From Hypsibius dujardini (lineage: Eukaryota > Tardigrada > Eutardigrada > Parachela > Hypsibiidae): a stretch of 20,659 nt of DNA. The stretch spans positions 1 through 20,659 of the forward strand of contig LRSR01002811.1 in assembly GCA_001579985.1 (NCBI GenBank), given 5' to 3'. The notes under the pieces were generated by a model, which saw only the letters and a program-made list of their open reading frames with translations, did no database searches and was not told the DNA's origin. Positions 8,468 to 18,967 of the stretch are shown here, piece after piece; position 1 is the first letter of the stretch; each line of letters begins with the position of its first letter. Both the position numbers and the translations under genes were made by a program.

Positions 8468-10034
8468 TGCTCTACTCCTGCATGTTGACTTTTATTAGAT
8501 CATCTTCTACATACAACGTCTACCTATAAAACTACTCGCCATTATTACTACGCCGAAGTAGAGGCAAAAAAGTGATCAAGAGAGAAAACGAGTTAACCTC
8601 ATTTCACGAATATATATGTATGTGTGTGTGTGTCTATACTTTATAGTCAAGTGATGACGAGAAGCTCTCTTCTTGTCTTAATCGTCTTTCCCCCCAGCGG
8701 ACTCAGAACATCGCCCCGATCCACCACGGCTCATTTCCTCCATTGACGGAATGAACCACTGGCACGGCAAGGCAAGAAAACAACCCTCCAACATAACAAC
8801 AACAACCTGATGATGTCAGCTGAAACGGAAAAACACACCGCAGCAGCAGCGGAGGACAACACAATCTGATGTCTCTTGTTGCTACCTGAATCGGGTTGTG
8901 GCATCATGTTTCACCAGCAAGTTTACGCCGCAATGGCTCTCTCTTCCCCCCGTTCTCACCCGAGTTCGACCCAGTCGAACAAAAAAAACAGGGAGAACCA
9001 CAACCACCTTGAACAGCTTCACCACACATATTTTAGCTGCAGAATTGGAAATTCCCTTTTCGCCCCCCCCCCTAACCGAGGGCAAAGAAAACTCGCCGAG
9101 CCCTTTAGGTAACTGCGGGTTTCTCATCTGCACCGGGTCTCCGCTCTCGGTCATTGTGAAGTTATGGATTTATTCCGACTACCACCGCGAACTACCCGCG
9201 AAAAGGCCGGAAACTTGTCTTGGTCTCTGCTGTGGGGGTATTTGAGTGTGCGTGTGCATACCTCTCCGGGAAGGGGGAAGGACGGCGAGAAAAGTTGCTG
9301 CTGCTGCTGCTCAGTGGGTTTCCCACCCTCTCCATAGCACGGTTACCTGCTGCTGCAGTGTGTGTACCTGTTGTATGTGTTGCACTGCAGACACACGCGC
9401 ACACAAACTATAAACCCGGGCGTGAATTTCCGGTTTACTGGCATGACCCGGGGCCGCGGACCCTCCTTCTCCACCTCTCTCATGAGAAATGATCATGTTC
9501 TGTCTATCAGCGCGTTCTTGGAGGAGTGCACGGTTATCGCAGCGGGACTCGGTTGTCTCGCGCGTAAACGCAGCGGGGTACCCGGTGGAAAGGCTCTTTT
9601 CTGTTGCTCACATTAAAACGTGCTATCGTACAAATGGTACACCAATCGGTCGGACGGTCACCGGACGCCGGGAATTGTTGGTAGGGGCGCGTGCACCGGC
9701 GAGAAAGACTGCTGCTGAGACCTGGAAGCCTGCAGAACTGGTGAACTCATCCCTCGATTTATTACGGTCGTGATGGCTCGTATGACCGCGTTTTTGCGTT
9801 GCTGGCATGCAATTGCCGTCGCAAAAGCTTGGAGCGATCGCATCAGGAGGGAAGCAGACAGTGAAGCAGCTTATCGAGTGCCTGTACCTACCGGTTGTCT
9901 GTCAGTTGTCTTTGTCGTCCCTGCCGGTGACTGCTGGTTGTCCTGCCAGTTGTGTTGTCCCTTTGGTTTGTGTTGATGTATGCACAGCAATGATGTTTTG
10001 TCTGTTCCAAGCCTGTGATCTGATTGTCTACTAA
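8468..10034. other. Unique intronic sequence
   Basis: It contains a GT run (8618-8632), a run of ten C (about 9063-9072), a short (TGC)n run (9296-9311) and a strong acceptor-like site (TCTTTCCCCCCAG ending at 8697). All three frames after that acceptor close within about 40 codons and none resembles ELL. The frames of 60-115 codons at 8876-9843 overlap on both strands and have no family motif. Confidence 0.5.
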
Positions 10035-10145
10035 TTGTCTGTCACTGACTGCTTGCCTTTATCGGTCTGTCTGTTGCAAGCCTGCCTGCCTGTCTGTCTG
10101 TCTATCTATCTGCCTCTCTGCCTGTCTGTTTCATGCCTGTATCTG
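10035..10145 (+). repeat. Decayed TCTG/CCTG array
   Basis: CTGCCTGCCTGTCTGTCTGTCTATC-like text, cored at 10080-10115, with a halo of related words from about 9895 (TTGTCTGTCAGTTGTC). It is less pure than its neighbours, suggesting an older array. Confidence 0.85.
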
Positions 10146-10770
10146 AAGCTGCGTGTCAGGTTGTGGATTTTTTTACAAGGGTTCTTCCTTTTCTCTCCAT
10201 TCTGGGGTGCGGCCAAACAATTTGCGCAGGCACTCTTTTCTTCTGTCGCCTTTGTACACTACTGCTCGGGCCAAGAACTGCTGACATTCCGCGGGCCAGG
10301 GGTTGGTGGTGGTGGTGTGGTGTTGGTGGACAAGAAGAATTCGACAAGATATTTTGTTGCAGCGCAAGCAGGAAGTTGGATTTTTTCGCGCGCGACGCTT
10401 GCTTGTCGTCGTCGTGTGATAGACACGCCTGCTGAAGGCTGCTGATGGTGGTTTGACGACGGATGGATGGATGGACAAGTCGCCGCAGAGGTTTGCTGTT
10501 GCATTCGACGAACGACCCGGCGGAGCCGCCGTCGAGGAAAGGAAAGCACAGCACAAGCAGCTTTCAAGCCCTCTGTTAGCACAATCAGTTCGAAACCCCC
10601 CGTGCGACATCGATATAGCGTGTCGATTCGATTCGACAGGCGGAGCAGAAAAAAAGTAATTTGTCTTCTGACATCTGGCTCGACAGACACACGGTCACAC
10701 CACCAGAGACGCTGAAATTTCTTTCCAGAGGTCTTCCTACTTGCAGAATCTTTGGCATGCTTAGTATATC
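10146..10770. other. Unique intronic sequence, GC-rich in part
   Basis: Frames overlap in several phases on both strands (for example 10173-10610 minus and 10259-10690 minus). This is what GC-rich, stop-poor non-coding DNA looks like. No domain was recognised. Confidence 0.5.
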
Positions 10771-10865
10771 TTGAACGTTTGTATGTCTGTTTATTTCAGT
10801 GATTGTCTACCTGCCTGCCTGCCTGTCTGTTTGTCTATCTGTCTATCTGTCTCTATGCTTGCTTG

Positions 10866-10897
<32 letters not shown>

Positions 10898-10920
10898 GTT
10901 GGATGTTTATCTTCCTGTAT
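10771..10920 (+). repeat. TCTG array with a pure (CCTG)8 block
   Basis: TGTC/TATC units are followed by eight uninterrupted CCTG units at 10866-10897, then GTTGGATG. The order, TCTG-type first and CCTG last, is the same as in the array at 16383-16625. Confidence 0.93.
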
Positions 10921-11530
10921 GTGTCATCCTTGGTTATTATTATATCGAGTTATTTGCGTTTGGATTGAGAACTTCTCATCTCAAAATTCATCATTCCTGC
11001 TTTTTGCTTCATTATTCAGCAGTGAGGCATAGGGCAGCACCTACAGCAACACTGCTGTACAAGGACTCGACAATTAACGCGGCGATAACGGAGTGCTAGG
11101 AGGACGTTTAATTTGTCCGGTTTCCGTGATGATTGATAATAATAACGGCGCGCAGTGAGAGGGGTTCCGGCGGAAGTCGGTGCGGATAGGTTACCGTGTC
11201 GTGAGGTCGTCTCACTTTCTAGAGGGGCCTCACTCGGGCGTCCGAGACGTCTTGAACTGAGCGAGAGCGCGCCTTGTTATCGCATCGTGTAATCGTCTTG
11301 AGCACAGATGTTTGCCATCTTGAGGGATAATTGAAAATTTGATTTCGCCGCATAATGGAATCGGTCATCGCTATCCTTGCAGATTATGAATTTACATTTT
11401 GAGAAATCAGCGATAAGCTTTCCTTCTAGCTGGCTGCCATTGGTAATGACACTTTGCTTACTGCTTCATGTCGAATGACCGAGTCTTGTCTTGTCACGGA
11501 AAGTATTGTCTTTAACTACATGTTTATTCC
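10921..11530. other. Unique intronic sequence
   Basis: No repeat, motif or coding frame I can support is present. Confidence 0.5.
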
Positions 11531-11537
11531 CTCTGAG

Positions 11538-11572
<35 letters not shown>

Positions 11573-11660
11573 TTGTCTGTTTGTCTGTATATCTAATTTC
11601 TTTCCTTAGCCTGTTTACTTTTCTGTCTGCCTGAGCGTTTGCTGGTTTGCCTGCCGGGCT
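11531..11660 (+). repeat. (GTCT)n array
   Basis: Eight pure GTCT units lie at about 11539-11570, followed by a decayed tail (TTTGTCTGTTTGTC, then CTGCCTGAG). Confidence 0.93.
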
Positions 11661-12355
11661 CTGTATACACGTGTCTGTTTGTCTCCCCCCCCCGAATTTC
11701 CTATGGCCTGATACTCGGCCGTCCTGGGAGTGGGGACCCAGACAGACAGCCGCCACACGTAAACGTGGACTTCTGACTACCGATCGCTCTGGCATGTAAA
11801 AAAAGCCTGTTGAAAAGCTAAAACACCGATTTGCCGGCGAAATTTATGCTGCTAAACTGCCAGGCAGGCACGCAAAAAACACGACATTGTGTCCGTCGTT
11901 ACCGCATCTTATATGTGTGGATTATATTATTATTGTTATATTATCATTATCACTCTCATCCCTGCAGTGTGTGTGTGTGTGTGTTTGTCTGTGTGCATCA
12001 AAAGAGTGCGCTGTGGTCCGTAATTATACCCGCAATTCATCGCATCCATTAAGTTTTCCCCCTCCCTCTCTTGTCTGTCTGTCTGACTCATGGCGACAGT
12101 CTTTTCAACATGACACGAAAGTTTCAACAATCCCTTGCGCGTCCTCCACCTTAAACCCGCAGACCGAGTGCCGTTCACGTTCGTGATCAAGTCAGGTAGA
12201 AGGAAGCTAAAAAGCCAACTCAAAGTGTGCACTGTCGTAGTACCAGTACTCGGTGCTGTAGTATGCCTAGAGTTCAATGGACTTGACGGTCAGTAGTATG
12301 GAGTTGCGGATTGCTCGTAATGGGCTGTTTCGTTTTCATTATTATTAAATAAATG

Positions 12356-12360
<5 letters not shown>
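11661..12360. other. Unique intronic sequence with short simple repeats
   Basis: TTATTATTGTTAT-type sequence near 11925-11950 and a GT run at 11967-11995 lie in unique sequence. A small TGTCTGTCTGTC patch lies at 12073-12085. No gene was seen. Confidence 0.5.
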
Positions 12361-12398
<38 letters not shown>

Positions 12399-12413
12399 TC
12401 CCTCTCCCTCTCT
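12361..12413 (+). repeat. (TC)n tract with TCCC interruptions
   Basis: About 17 uninterrupted CT units are followed by CCCTCT units, ending TTCGCAG. In the transcript this is a pyrimidine tract with an AG, so it could act as a cryptic acceptor or a polypyrimidine-binding-protein site. Confidence 0.93.
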
Positions 12414-13284
12414 TCGCAGTCAGATGTGCGGTTTTGCTACAATAGCAGTTGAGAAGGGAGAAAGAGAGAAAGAGAAGAAAAAACACGAGCAACTCGCAGA
12501 AGCAAAGCAGGCGCCATTGTAAACTGCCGGGAGGGTGAATTTGATGGCCGCGCGGACCAGCTGATGATGGAAGTGTAAAGCAGTGCAGTGTGTGGTGAAG
12601 CAAAAAAATGAAGTACAGCTCTGAACTGGCGAGGGTGTAATCGATTTCCGATGCTAATGTTGTGTTGGTACCGTCTCGCGGACGGTTTTATTATTACGGT
12701 TGTGTGGGATTATTGAAGTGTTTTGTGTTTGGCGCGATGGATTTTGCATTGACTGTGCACAGACATTTTTTAATATTTTAAATTTATGAAGCAATTAAAT
12801 GATCGTTCATGTGAAATATTGAAATATTTTACTGTTGATTTGAAAATGTCTTGACGAAAAAAATTTTACAACATTGACCCTCGTCAGAGTTTACGCGGAT
12901 TATGTCTGTCTGTCTGTCTGTCTGTGGCTGCGACGCGGCGTTTGAAAGGAATGCAACTCGTTTTTTTGTCGCATGTTCCGCTTTCGTTTGTGTGTGTGGC
13001 GTGTGTGACACTTTAATTTGTTTGTATTAAATGGGGAGCTGTTTCTCCTACCCAGGGTACTAACGTACCTGCGTCGTCCACTCAACCCCCCTCTTCGACC
13101 GAAAATCGACGTCCGCTGTTCCGTCGGGGTGTAATGCGATTCTGCTTACACGATTCCGCGCTTACATGATTGATTTAAAATTTCTCTCCTAGCAGGGTAC
13201 TCGATCGTAGACCTTGGGCTCGACGCGCGCGGTCTCTGTTTGCTCTTTGTGTTCTCTGGGTTGTGCGTTTGGGAGATTAATCAC
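12414..13284. other. Unique intronic sequence with a short TCTG tract
   Basis: A clean run of TGTC units lies at 12904-12926. The rest is unique and shows no coding signal. Confidence 0.55.
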
Positions 13285-13287
13285 TGC

Positions 13288-13340
<53 letters not shown>

Positions 13341-13490
13341 ATGTCTTGTCTGTCTGTATATCTTGTCTGTTGCCTGTCTATTCATATGTCTGTCTGTTTG
13401 TCTGTCTGCCTGTTTGTTTGTCTGCCTGTACCTTTGACTGGGTGTTTTGTTCGAATATCTGTCTACCGGTCTGTCTGTATGCCTGGGAGA
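13285..13490 (+). repeat. (GTCT)n array, about 12 pure units and a decayed tail
   Basis: 13291-13340 is pure GTCT. The tail to 13490 keeps four-base spacing with ATGTCTTGTC, TGTTTGTC and TGCC variants and ends near CTACCGGTCTGTCTGTATGCC. Confidence 0.95.
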
Positions 13491-14814
13491 CTGATATAGC
13501 TCAGTCGGCCAGCTCCGTCGGCTTATTCCAAGCCGGTGGTTTTTTTCCTCGCAAGCTTTTCGTGCGGAGAGGGCAAACAAAAGTGTTAATAATATCAACA
13601 AGACATCCTCCTCCAGGCTTTCGATGAAACGCAAGTCGTAAACATCTCACGTGTATGTATGTTTTTCGTGTATTATTATTTGCCATTTGCCTAACGAAAA
13701 CAGAACATTCAAAATGATTCATCAACTTTTGCACCTTTTCTGTTGTTTTTTACCCACTTGCTTGTGCGGTGCGACGATGATATGATGATTGCGAGACACT
13801 TTGTGTGCCTGGCTGGCAATGGCTTCCGAACTTCTGCCCGCTCTGACCTCAATCACCCCTCGACCTCCTGTTGGTTGTGCTTTAGACGGGAAATTTTGTT
13901 CTCTAGCCTGATTCCGCTCGTAACAGGAGCTATTCTATCCTTTCGGTCGTTTACAGACCGGTTGATTGATTGATCGATAATGGAAACATACTGATGGTGC
14001 ATGGTGATCCTTTGATTGATCAGTTGATTGAATGCGCTTGACTAATTTGCTTTCTGCTGCTTGATTGGTCGATTGTTCGCCGATCTGGTCGTTTCATTTT
14101 TTTTTCTTGAAGGTTTAGTTAGAAATTATATTATATTTTAAATTTACATATTAAACTTTTATTTCCATATATTTCTACGATAGGGTGTAGTTATTATTAT
14201 TTATCATAATTTATGTTTATGTTTAGCCGTTAAATTTATATTGAAATACAGTGTAAATACAGTACTCGTACCGTTATTTCTTTTCTTCAGTTGACTTTCA
14301 AGGAAGTTGCGCGACAAAAAAATGATCTTTCAGGTCTCTTGAGGATACTCACTACCACGAGGATGATGACGATAAAAAAAGAGAAGTTTGCCTCACACTT
14401 GACTTAGTGAGATTAGAGTGAGACGTGAGAGGGGGAGAAGAGAGAGAGAGAGAGAGAAGTGGACAAGACAAGAGCAGCAAGCGAAGAGTCTGAACACATT
14501 GAGGGCTCAAAAACCGGAAAGTCTGTTGCCGTTTTTTTTATTAGAGTTCACCGTTGTGTGGAAGTGAGCAGAGTAAGGCACAAAGTGTACACAGAGACGT
14601 CTGTCCGCGCAGAGAGGCATATCATTTCGCTCTCTCTCACGCGCTCATCCCCTCCTCCTCGGTCACCTAATTTTAAACCCGCTGTCTGGATGGATACTCT
14701 CGAAAGGCACCATTAAAATTAGCCGGGTTAATTGGCCGTAATCGGCGCCATACCTCTCTATCAGGCAACCAATCAAGCAGGCAGTTGACCAAGGCGTTGC
14801 TTGTTCTCTTCCAT
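13491..14814. other. Unique intronic sequence: TTGATTG cluster, AT-rich island, GA tract
   Basis: 13959-14080 holds several TTGATTGATT words. 14100-14270 is an AT-rich island. 14438-14457 is a GA tract. An acceptor-like TTTTCTTCAG near 14290 is not followed by an ELL-like frame. No gene was seen. Confidence 0.5.
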
Positions 14815-15080
14815 GTCTGTTTTTTTGCCTGTCTTACCGTCTGTACTAGGTCTGTCTGCCTGTTGTCTATCTGCCTGTACAAGTCTGTCTGCTTGTTGTC
14901 TATCTGCCTTGTAGTCTGTCTGTCTGTCTGTCTGACTTTCTGTCTGTCCCTTTGCCGGTCTCTCTTTGCCTGCCTCTCTTTGTCTGTTTGTCTGTTTGCG
15001 TGTGTGTCTGTCTCTCTGTCTATGCCGGGCTGTATCCGTCGCCAGTGTGATTGTCTGTTTGCTTGGCTGTCTGCTTGACT
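14815..15080 (+). repeat. Strongly decayed TCTG array
   Basis: Two near-copies of GTCTGTCTGCYTGTTGTCTATCTGCC lie at about 14850-14877 and 14883-14909, followed by a TGTC core (14914-14934) and a long halo of CTCTTTGCCTG-like words. It appears to be an old array. Confidence 0.85.
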
Positions 15081-16382
15081 ATCGGTCGCCTAACCCCGTC
15101 CGTATTTTCACCCCGCATAGCCTTGTTGGCAACCGGGTATAGTGCATAAAAGTTGCGCATATACCTGCATATAAACTCTGTTACGCAGGTTTACGACGAT
15201 CGCGCACGGTTTGGCCACAACAGCACATCCCCCTCTGCTCGTTCCGTGTTTCTTCCGCCCCTTTCATCGGTATATCTCAGCAAAACATGCACAACGATTA
15301 CGTCGGGCAAGGCTGTCTTGTTCTTGTCTGTGTGTTGTGCCTGTGACTTTTGCGTTGTTTGCGAGGGGCGCTGCTGTCTGTTGCTGGTAGTGTTACATAA
15401 TGAAGCATCGACGCGCGCCGCATCGAAGACGATCGCCGCACAGTCACGGTCCACTGCGCCAAACATCAACCACGGTGAACCTCGGTGGTAAAAGAAGCTC
15501 CATTAAAAATCGTTTAAGCCGGCGTACTAAAATTAAAGCAGAAATTTAAATCGAATAGGCTGTTTCCTGCTTTCTTTAAGACAATAATTGCCAGAAAGTT
15601 CGCCCAAGAAACGATCGCTCGATTGGTTGATTGGCTGCTTTTTTCCCTTTTTTTAAATTGGTTACTTCGTTGGCGAGGCCGATGGCTTGATTGAATGATT
15701 GAGGAACGTTGTGAGTCAGTTGATTGATTGTTGATTGGTCGCCTTGCTTTGACCAAATGCTTGATTGAGGGCTTACTGGATATTGCTGTTCAGTTGGTTG
15801 ATTGTTGATTGATGAGACGACTGAATGACCTTAATAGTTCAGTTTTTGCCGTACAAACCCAGGGCTGTGGTCGACATCTAATCTTGCCGACCAAATTGTG
15901 TCACGTTTTCTTTTTGCCTCAGTCTTTCGTCTCTCTGCCCCGTGCGAGAGTTTTACGTAATTTTGTTTGTTTGTCAGAAAAGCGGCACGTCGAAGGCCAT
16001 TCCTCCTTCTGGTTGCTACTGACTCTCCGAATAGGCCATAATGGAGCCGGTCGAGGGAGAGGCACGTCGCACACGCAGTCCAGGTGTCTGCTGCGAGAAC
16101 TGACGAGGTTGCTTCGAATGAAGTCAGTTGAAGGACCGGCGCCGCCGCGGCGAACCGAGCGAGAGCTCTGCGAACGGAAGGTCGGACGAGGGTGTACGCT
16201 GGCTGGCTCCCTCCGTTAATTCTGCTTCGCTTAGCGTGCTCCGTTACTCTCTTCCGTTTTTGAAGGCCTAATTCGCCGTACAGCGTCGTGGATCGTGCCG
16301 TTCATCAACTTCCATCTCACTTTTAATACTTCCCCTTGTGCTATTTCTGTGCCTTGACTACCCGAGTCGCTGTAGTCCACCG
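15081..16382. other. Unique intronic sequence with a TTGATTG cluster
   Basis: 15618-15815 holds at least eight TTGATTG words in mixed spacing. The GC-rich stretch 15976-16219 lies in a 136-codon frame but has no domain, and joining ELL exon 1 in phase to the acceptor at 15976 meets a stop after 14 codons. Confidence 0.5.
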
Positions 16383-16571
16383 TGTATGTCTATTTGTCTG
16401 GCTGTCTGTCTATTTTTTTATTTGCCTGCTTAGTTGGCTGTCTGGATCTGGTTGTCCAGCTGCTTGTCTGTCTGACTATCCGCCTATCCGCCTATCTATC
16501 TGTTTGTTTGTCTGTCTGCCTGTCTAACTGTCTAATTGCCTGTCTGTCTGTCTTTCTGCTTGTCTGTCTGT

Positions 16572-16623
<52 letters not shown>

Positions 16624-16625
16624 GT
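16383..16625 (+). repeat. TCTG array ending in a pure (CCTG)12 block
   Basis: Degenerate TGTC/TATC/TGCC units (16385-16550) lead into a short pure TCTG stretch (16559-16574) and then twelve uninterrupted CCTG units (16575-16622). The layout TCTG-then-CCTG in a first intron matches that of the human CNBP repeat of myotonic dystrophy type 2. Confidence 0.95.
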
Positions 16626-17371
16626 TTCTATTTTGCCATTTATTTATTTTGCGCTCTCTCTATAGGACTGTGTGCCTCGGTGTAAAGTCGCAGTTCGATG
16701 ATTCTGTGCCGGCATAGTTTGTCAGTAAACTCTAGCGTCTGTTGTCGGTGTGGGGCACCGGCCTCCGGTCAACAGGAAGCGGATGCAACTGCTGCAGCCA
16801 TCACTATACTGCTGGAAATGCTCGTGGAATATCCAGTGGCGCCACTTGAAACCGAAATCCATTGAATCAGTTTTTTGAGTGCTCATCGCGTGTTAAATTA
16901 CCAATTCGGATCGAGTTGACGCTTCGGAGAATAACTAAATATTGTTTTTTTTCTCGAAATCTCTTGCTTTTTTCGGAACCTTTTGGCCTTGGTCCTCCCT
17001 CGCCGAAGGAATTTTTGGTTGAAAGAAAAAATGTTCGAGGGAGAGACATGTGCCAGCAGGAAGGTCTGTTGCTTGTTTCAAAGCCACGCCAAATAAACGT
17101 CTTTCGAGGGCCCCTTTTGATGATGGGTTGTTGTCGCTGTTACGCGCGGTGGCGTGGCGTGTGTTCTTTCATAATAGCAGTCTGTGTGTTTGTGGCGTTT
17201 TGTATATGAAGGGGAGTGTGTGTTTGGTTGTTTAGATTGGAGCGTAACGAGAGTTGCTTCTTGTGACACTACTGACCGACTTGTCTAGTTTCTCTCTTGG
17301 TTTTTTTTACCGCCGGCGCTCTTATTGACGGAAACAATTGAACTAACTCACGTTTTTCTCTGTTCTTGCAG
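16626..17371. other. 3' end of ELL intron 1
   Basis: Unique sequence without coding signal. The last 60 bases include the pyrimidine tract of the exon 2 acceptor. Confidence 0.6.
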
Positions 17372-17416
17372 GATCGCAAAGGAGGAGCTTCATTTCATCT
17401 TGGCGAAAAAGATGGG
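17372..17416 (+). CDS. ELL: ELL exon 2, 45-nt microexon (residues 49-63)
   Basis: The exon encodes DRKGGASFHLGEKDG. Joined to exon 3 it reads SFHLGEKDGFIRLP, which lines up without a gap with SIRFQGSQGHISIP of human ELL (polar-hydrophobic alternation, and G at two positions). This is what identifies so short an exon. The acceptor is excellent (TTTTTCTCTGTTCTTGCAG). The donor is GGG|GTACGA, a weak one that keeps G at +1 and +5 but has C at +4. Both boundaries are phase 0, so skipping would keep the frame and remove 15 residues of the N-terminal domain. A TCTG array starts only about ten bases into the next intron. Confidence 0.9.
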
Positions 17417-17424
17417 GTACGAGA

Positions 17425-17550
17425 CAGTCTGCTTGCCTGCCTGCTCGATCTGTCTGTGTGCTTGTCTGTTTGCTTGTCTGTCTGTCTGCCTGTCTGTCTG
17501 CCTGCCTGTCTGCCTGCCTGTCTGCCTGCCTGTCTGTTTCCTAGACTGTT
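17425..17550 (+). repeat. TCTG/CCTG array with a 12-bp higher-order unit
   Basis: After degenerate TGCTTGTCTG words, three perfect copies of the 12-mer CCTGCCTGTCTG run at 17501-17536. The array begins about eight bases past the exon 2 donor. Confidence 0.95.
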
Positions 17551-18276
17551 TCGGTCTGGATGGCTGATTGTACGTACCGGTGTCTGTCCAGCTAACGAAA
17601 TCAGTTTTGCTACATTAAATCACGACGCGACGACGACAAAGAGGTCTCCGGCCGACTGGGCCGCCAGAGACTTCGTGAGAGATTCGGATTGTTTCTCTCC
17701 CGGTGTTAATGAGGCTAAATCAGCGAGACATCAGCTTTACGGCGCGCCCGCACACACGCGCGCGCGTTTTCATTACTGCCCAAATGTCTACATCAGACAC
17801 GATTCCGACACACAGACAGTCTGCTAAACGGTTTAGCGTTGCGTTGAACTGCAGAACTGTCTCTTCGCTGCTTCTCGAGCAGCGCGAGAGAGGAAAAGAT
17901 CTGTGCAAACGACCTGACAGAAGAACAACCTCCTGTTGTCTTACGTATGGCAATGATGATGGCTGATGGTTGATGGTGACAACGGGCTCTCACTCACTGC
18001 TCTTGCTGCTTGTGAAGCTCGGCAGCAATCTAGAGCGCGCCGGTGCGCCATTGTTTCACTAGCTTCAGTGAGGAACATGAGCGCGCGGAAAGACAAACTC
18101 ACAGACACACACTCACACTGTACACCGCACGATGAGGGACATTGAGCCGGACCAGCTCGCTCGTTCACACCAATTTTTTGCCATAATTCTCTTTCTCTCT
18201 TATGCGGGAAAGGCTGCAGCAGCGACGCCCTCCGGGCTTGCGCTAGCAAAGTGGCGTGCGCGTCGTTGCTGCTGCT

Positions 18277-18315
18277 GGTTCCAGCGTTTGGTTCCAGCGT
18301 TTGGTTCCAGCGTCT
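18277..18315 (+). repeat. 13-bp unit repeated three times
   Basis: GGTTCCAGCGTTT occurs at 18277, 18290 and 18303; the third copy has one change (GTCT for GTTT). It is a small local tandem repeat in intron 2. Confidence 0.95.
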
Positions 18316-18406
18316 GGACTTGAAACAATGGGAACTGAAACAGATTGCAGATTAAGCGCATCAGATTGAAATTGAAAGGACTGAAATCTCTTGATTGCTT
18401 CAGTAT

Positions 18407-18556
18407 TTGGGCGACCAATACGGCAATCAATCAATGTCGCCAGTTAAAAGCATTTTACCGTTTTGCGAGTAGTATAACACATCAATCAACTAATCGATGC
18501 TCCATCATTAACGAGAAACTGATGTTAAGCGGCGTGTAATCGATCAATCAACTGTT
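18407..18556 (-). repeat. AATCAATC words (TTGATTG family, inverted)
   Basis: ATCAATCAAT-type words lie at 18420-18435, 18479-18490 and 18540-18552. They are the reverse complement of the TTGATTG words in intron 1. Confidence 0.65.
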
Positions 18557-18967
18557 CGTTTCTAGTTTCAAGCCATTCAGTGCTTTAAAAGCAGCAGTAG
18601 ATCGATATCTGCGACGGACTACTGAAGAGGTTCACCATTCCATCGGCTCAATAGGGAGATGGAATTTGAGTCCTTGAGCAAACATACGTACGACTAGAGA
18701 GATTGCTGATTTACATCTTCGCTCGCGCTCGCGCCCTTTGAACACAGGCTAACTTGACCTCTTGTCGTCGTCGTCGTCATCTTCGTTTGACTCACTTATA
18801 TTTTGCGTTTGCTTATCTGGTTTTGGAAATAACCGGGGCAGGTTCCCCGTAACACAGGGGAGATACCGTCTGTGTCTTGTCTTCGGTCGGTGTATCCGGC
18901 TGCCTGTCTGCCGTGATTTATCTCTTTTTCACTTTGTCTAATCAGACGTATGCGTTTTTTGCTGCAG

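Larger units (their letters stand above)
6156..17371 (+). other. ELL: ELL intron 1 (11,216 bp)
   Basis: It is bounded by AAG|GTAAGG and a long pyrimidine tract ending TGTTCTTGCAG. It contains most of the TCTG-type arrays of the window, the 122-bp duplication, two AT-rich islands and several decayed TTGATTG clusters. I found no nested gene on either strand. Long first introns often carry regulatory elements, but apart from short motifs nothing here shows this directly. Confidence 0.9.
17417..18967 (+). other. ELL: ELL intron 2 (1,551 bp)
   Basis: It starts GTACGAGACAG and ends with a pyrimidine-rich TGCGTTTTTTGCTGCAG. It contains the TCTG array at its 5' end, a triple 13-bp repeat at 18277-18315, AATCAATC words around 18407-18556 (the TTGATTG family inverted) and a (GTC)n run at 18763-18779. 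Confidence 0.88.

Noticed and set aside
8698-8820. Possible extra ELL exon after the strong acceptor ending at 8697
   Set aside because: The phase-0 reading stops after 18 codons and resembles no part of ELL. The ELL model is already collinear with human ELL without it. It could at most be a cryptic terminal exon.
10035-10690. Overlapping 100-145-codon frames on both strands
   Set aside because: Several frames of similar length overlap in a GC-rich, stop-poor part of intron 1. No domain, splice pairing or codon preference separates any of them.
13214-13627. Long frames rich in VCLS/VCLP repeats over the TCTG arrays (also at 12-329, 1415-1738, 8243-8467 minus, 10771-11099, 14785-15078, 16336-16717, 17366-17827)
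   Set aside because: A tetramer repeat without a stop reads as the same tetrapeptide in all three frames, so these cysteine-rich peptides are arithmetic artefacts. They have no start context, no conserved flanks and no splice support.
15976-16219. Possible cryptic exon in the GC-rich stretch of intron 1
   Set aside because: Although the acceptor-like TTTGTTTGTCAG is fair, joining ELL exon 1 in phase 0 meets a TGA after 14 codons, and the 136-codon frame here has no recognisable domain.
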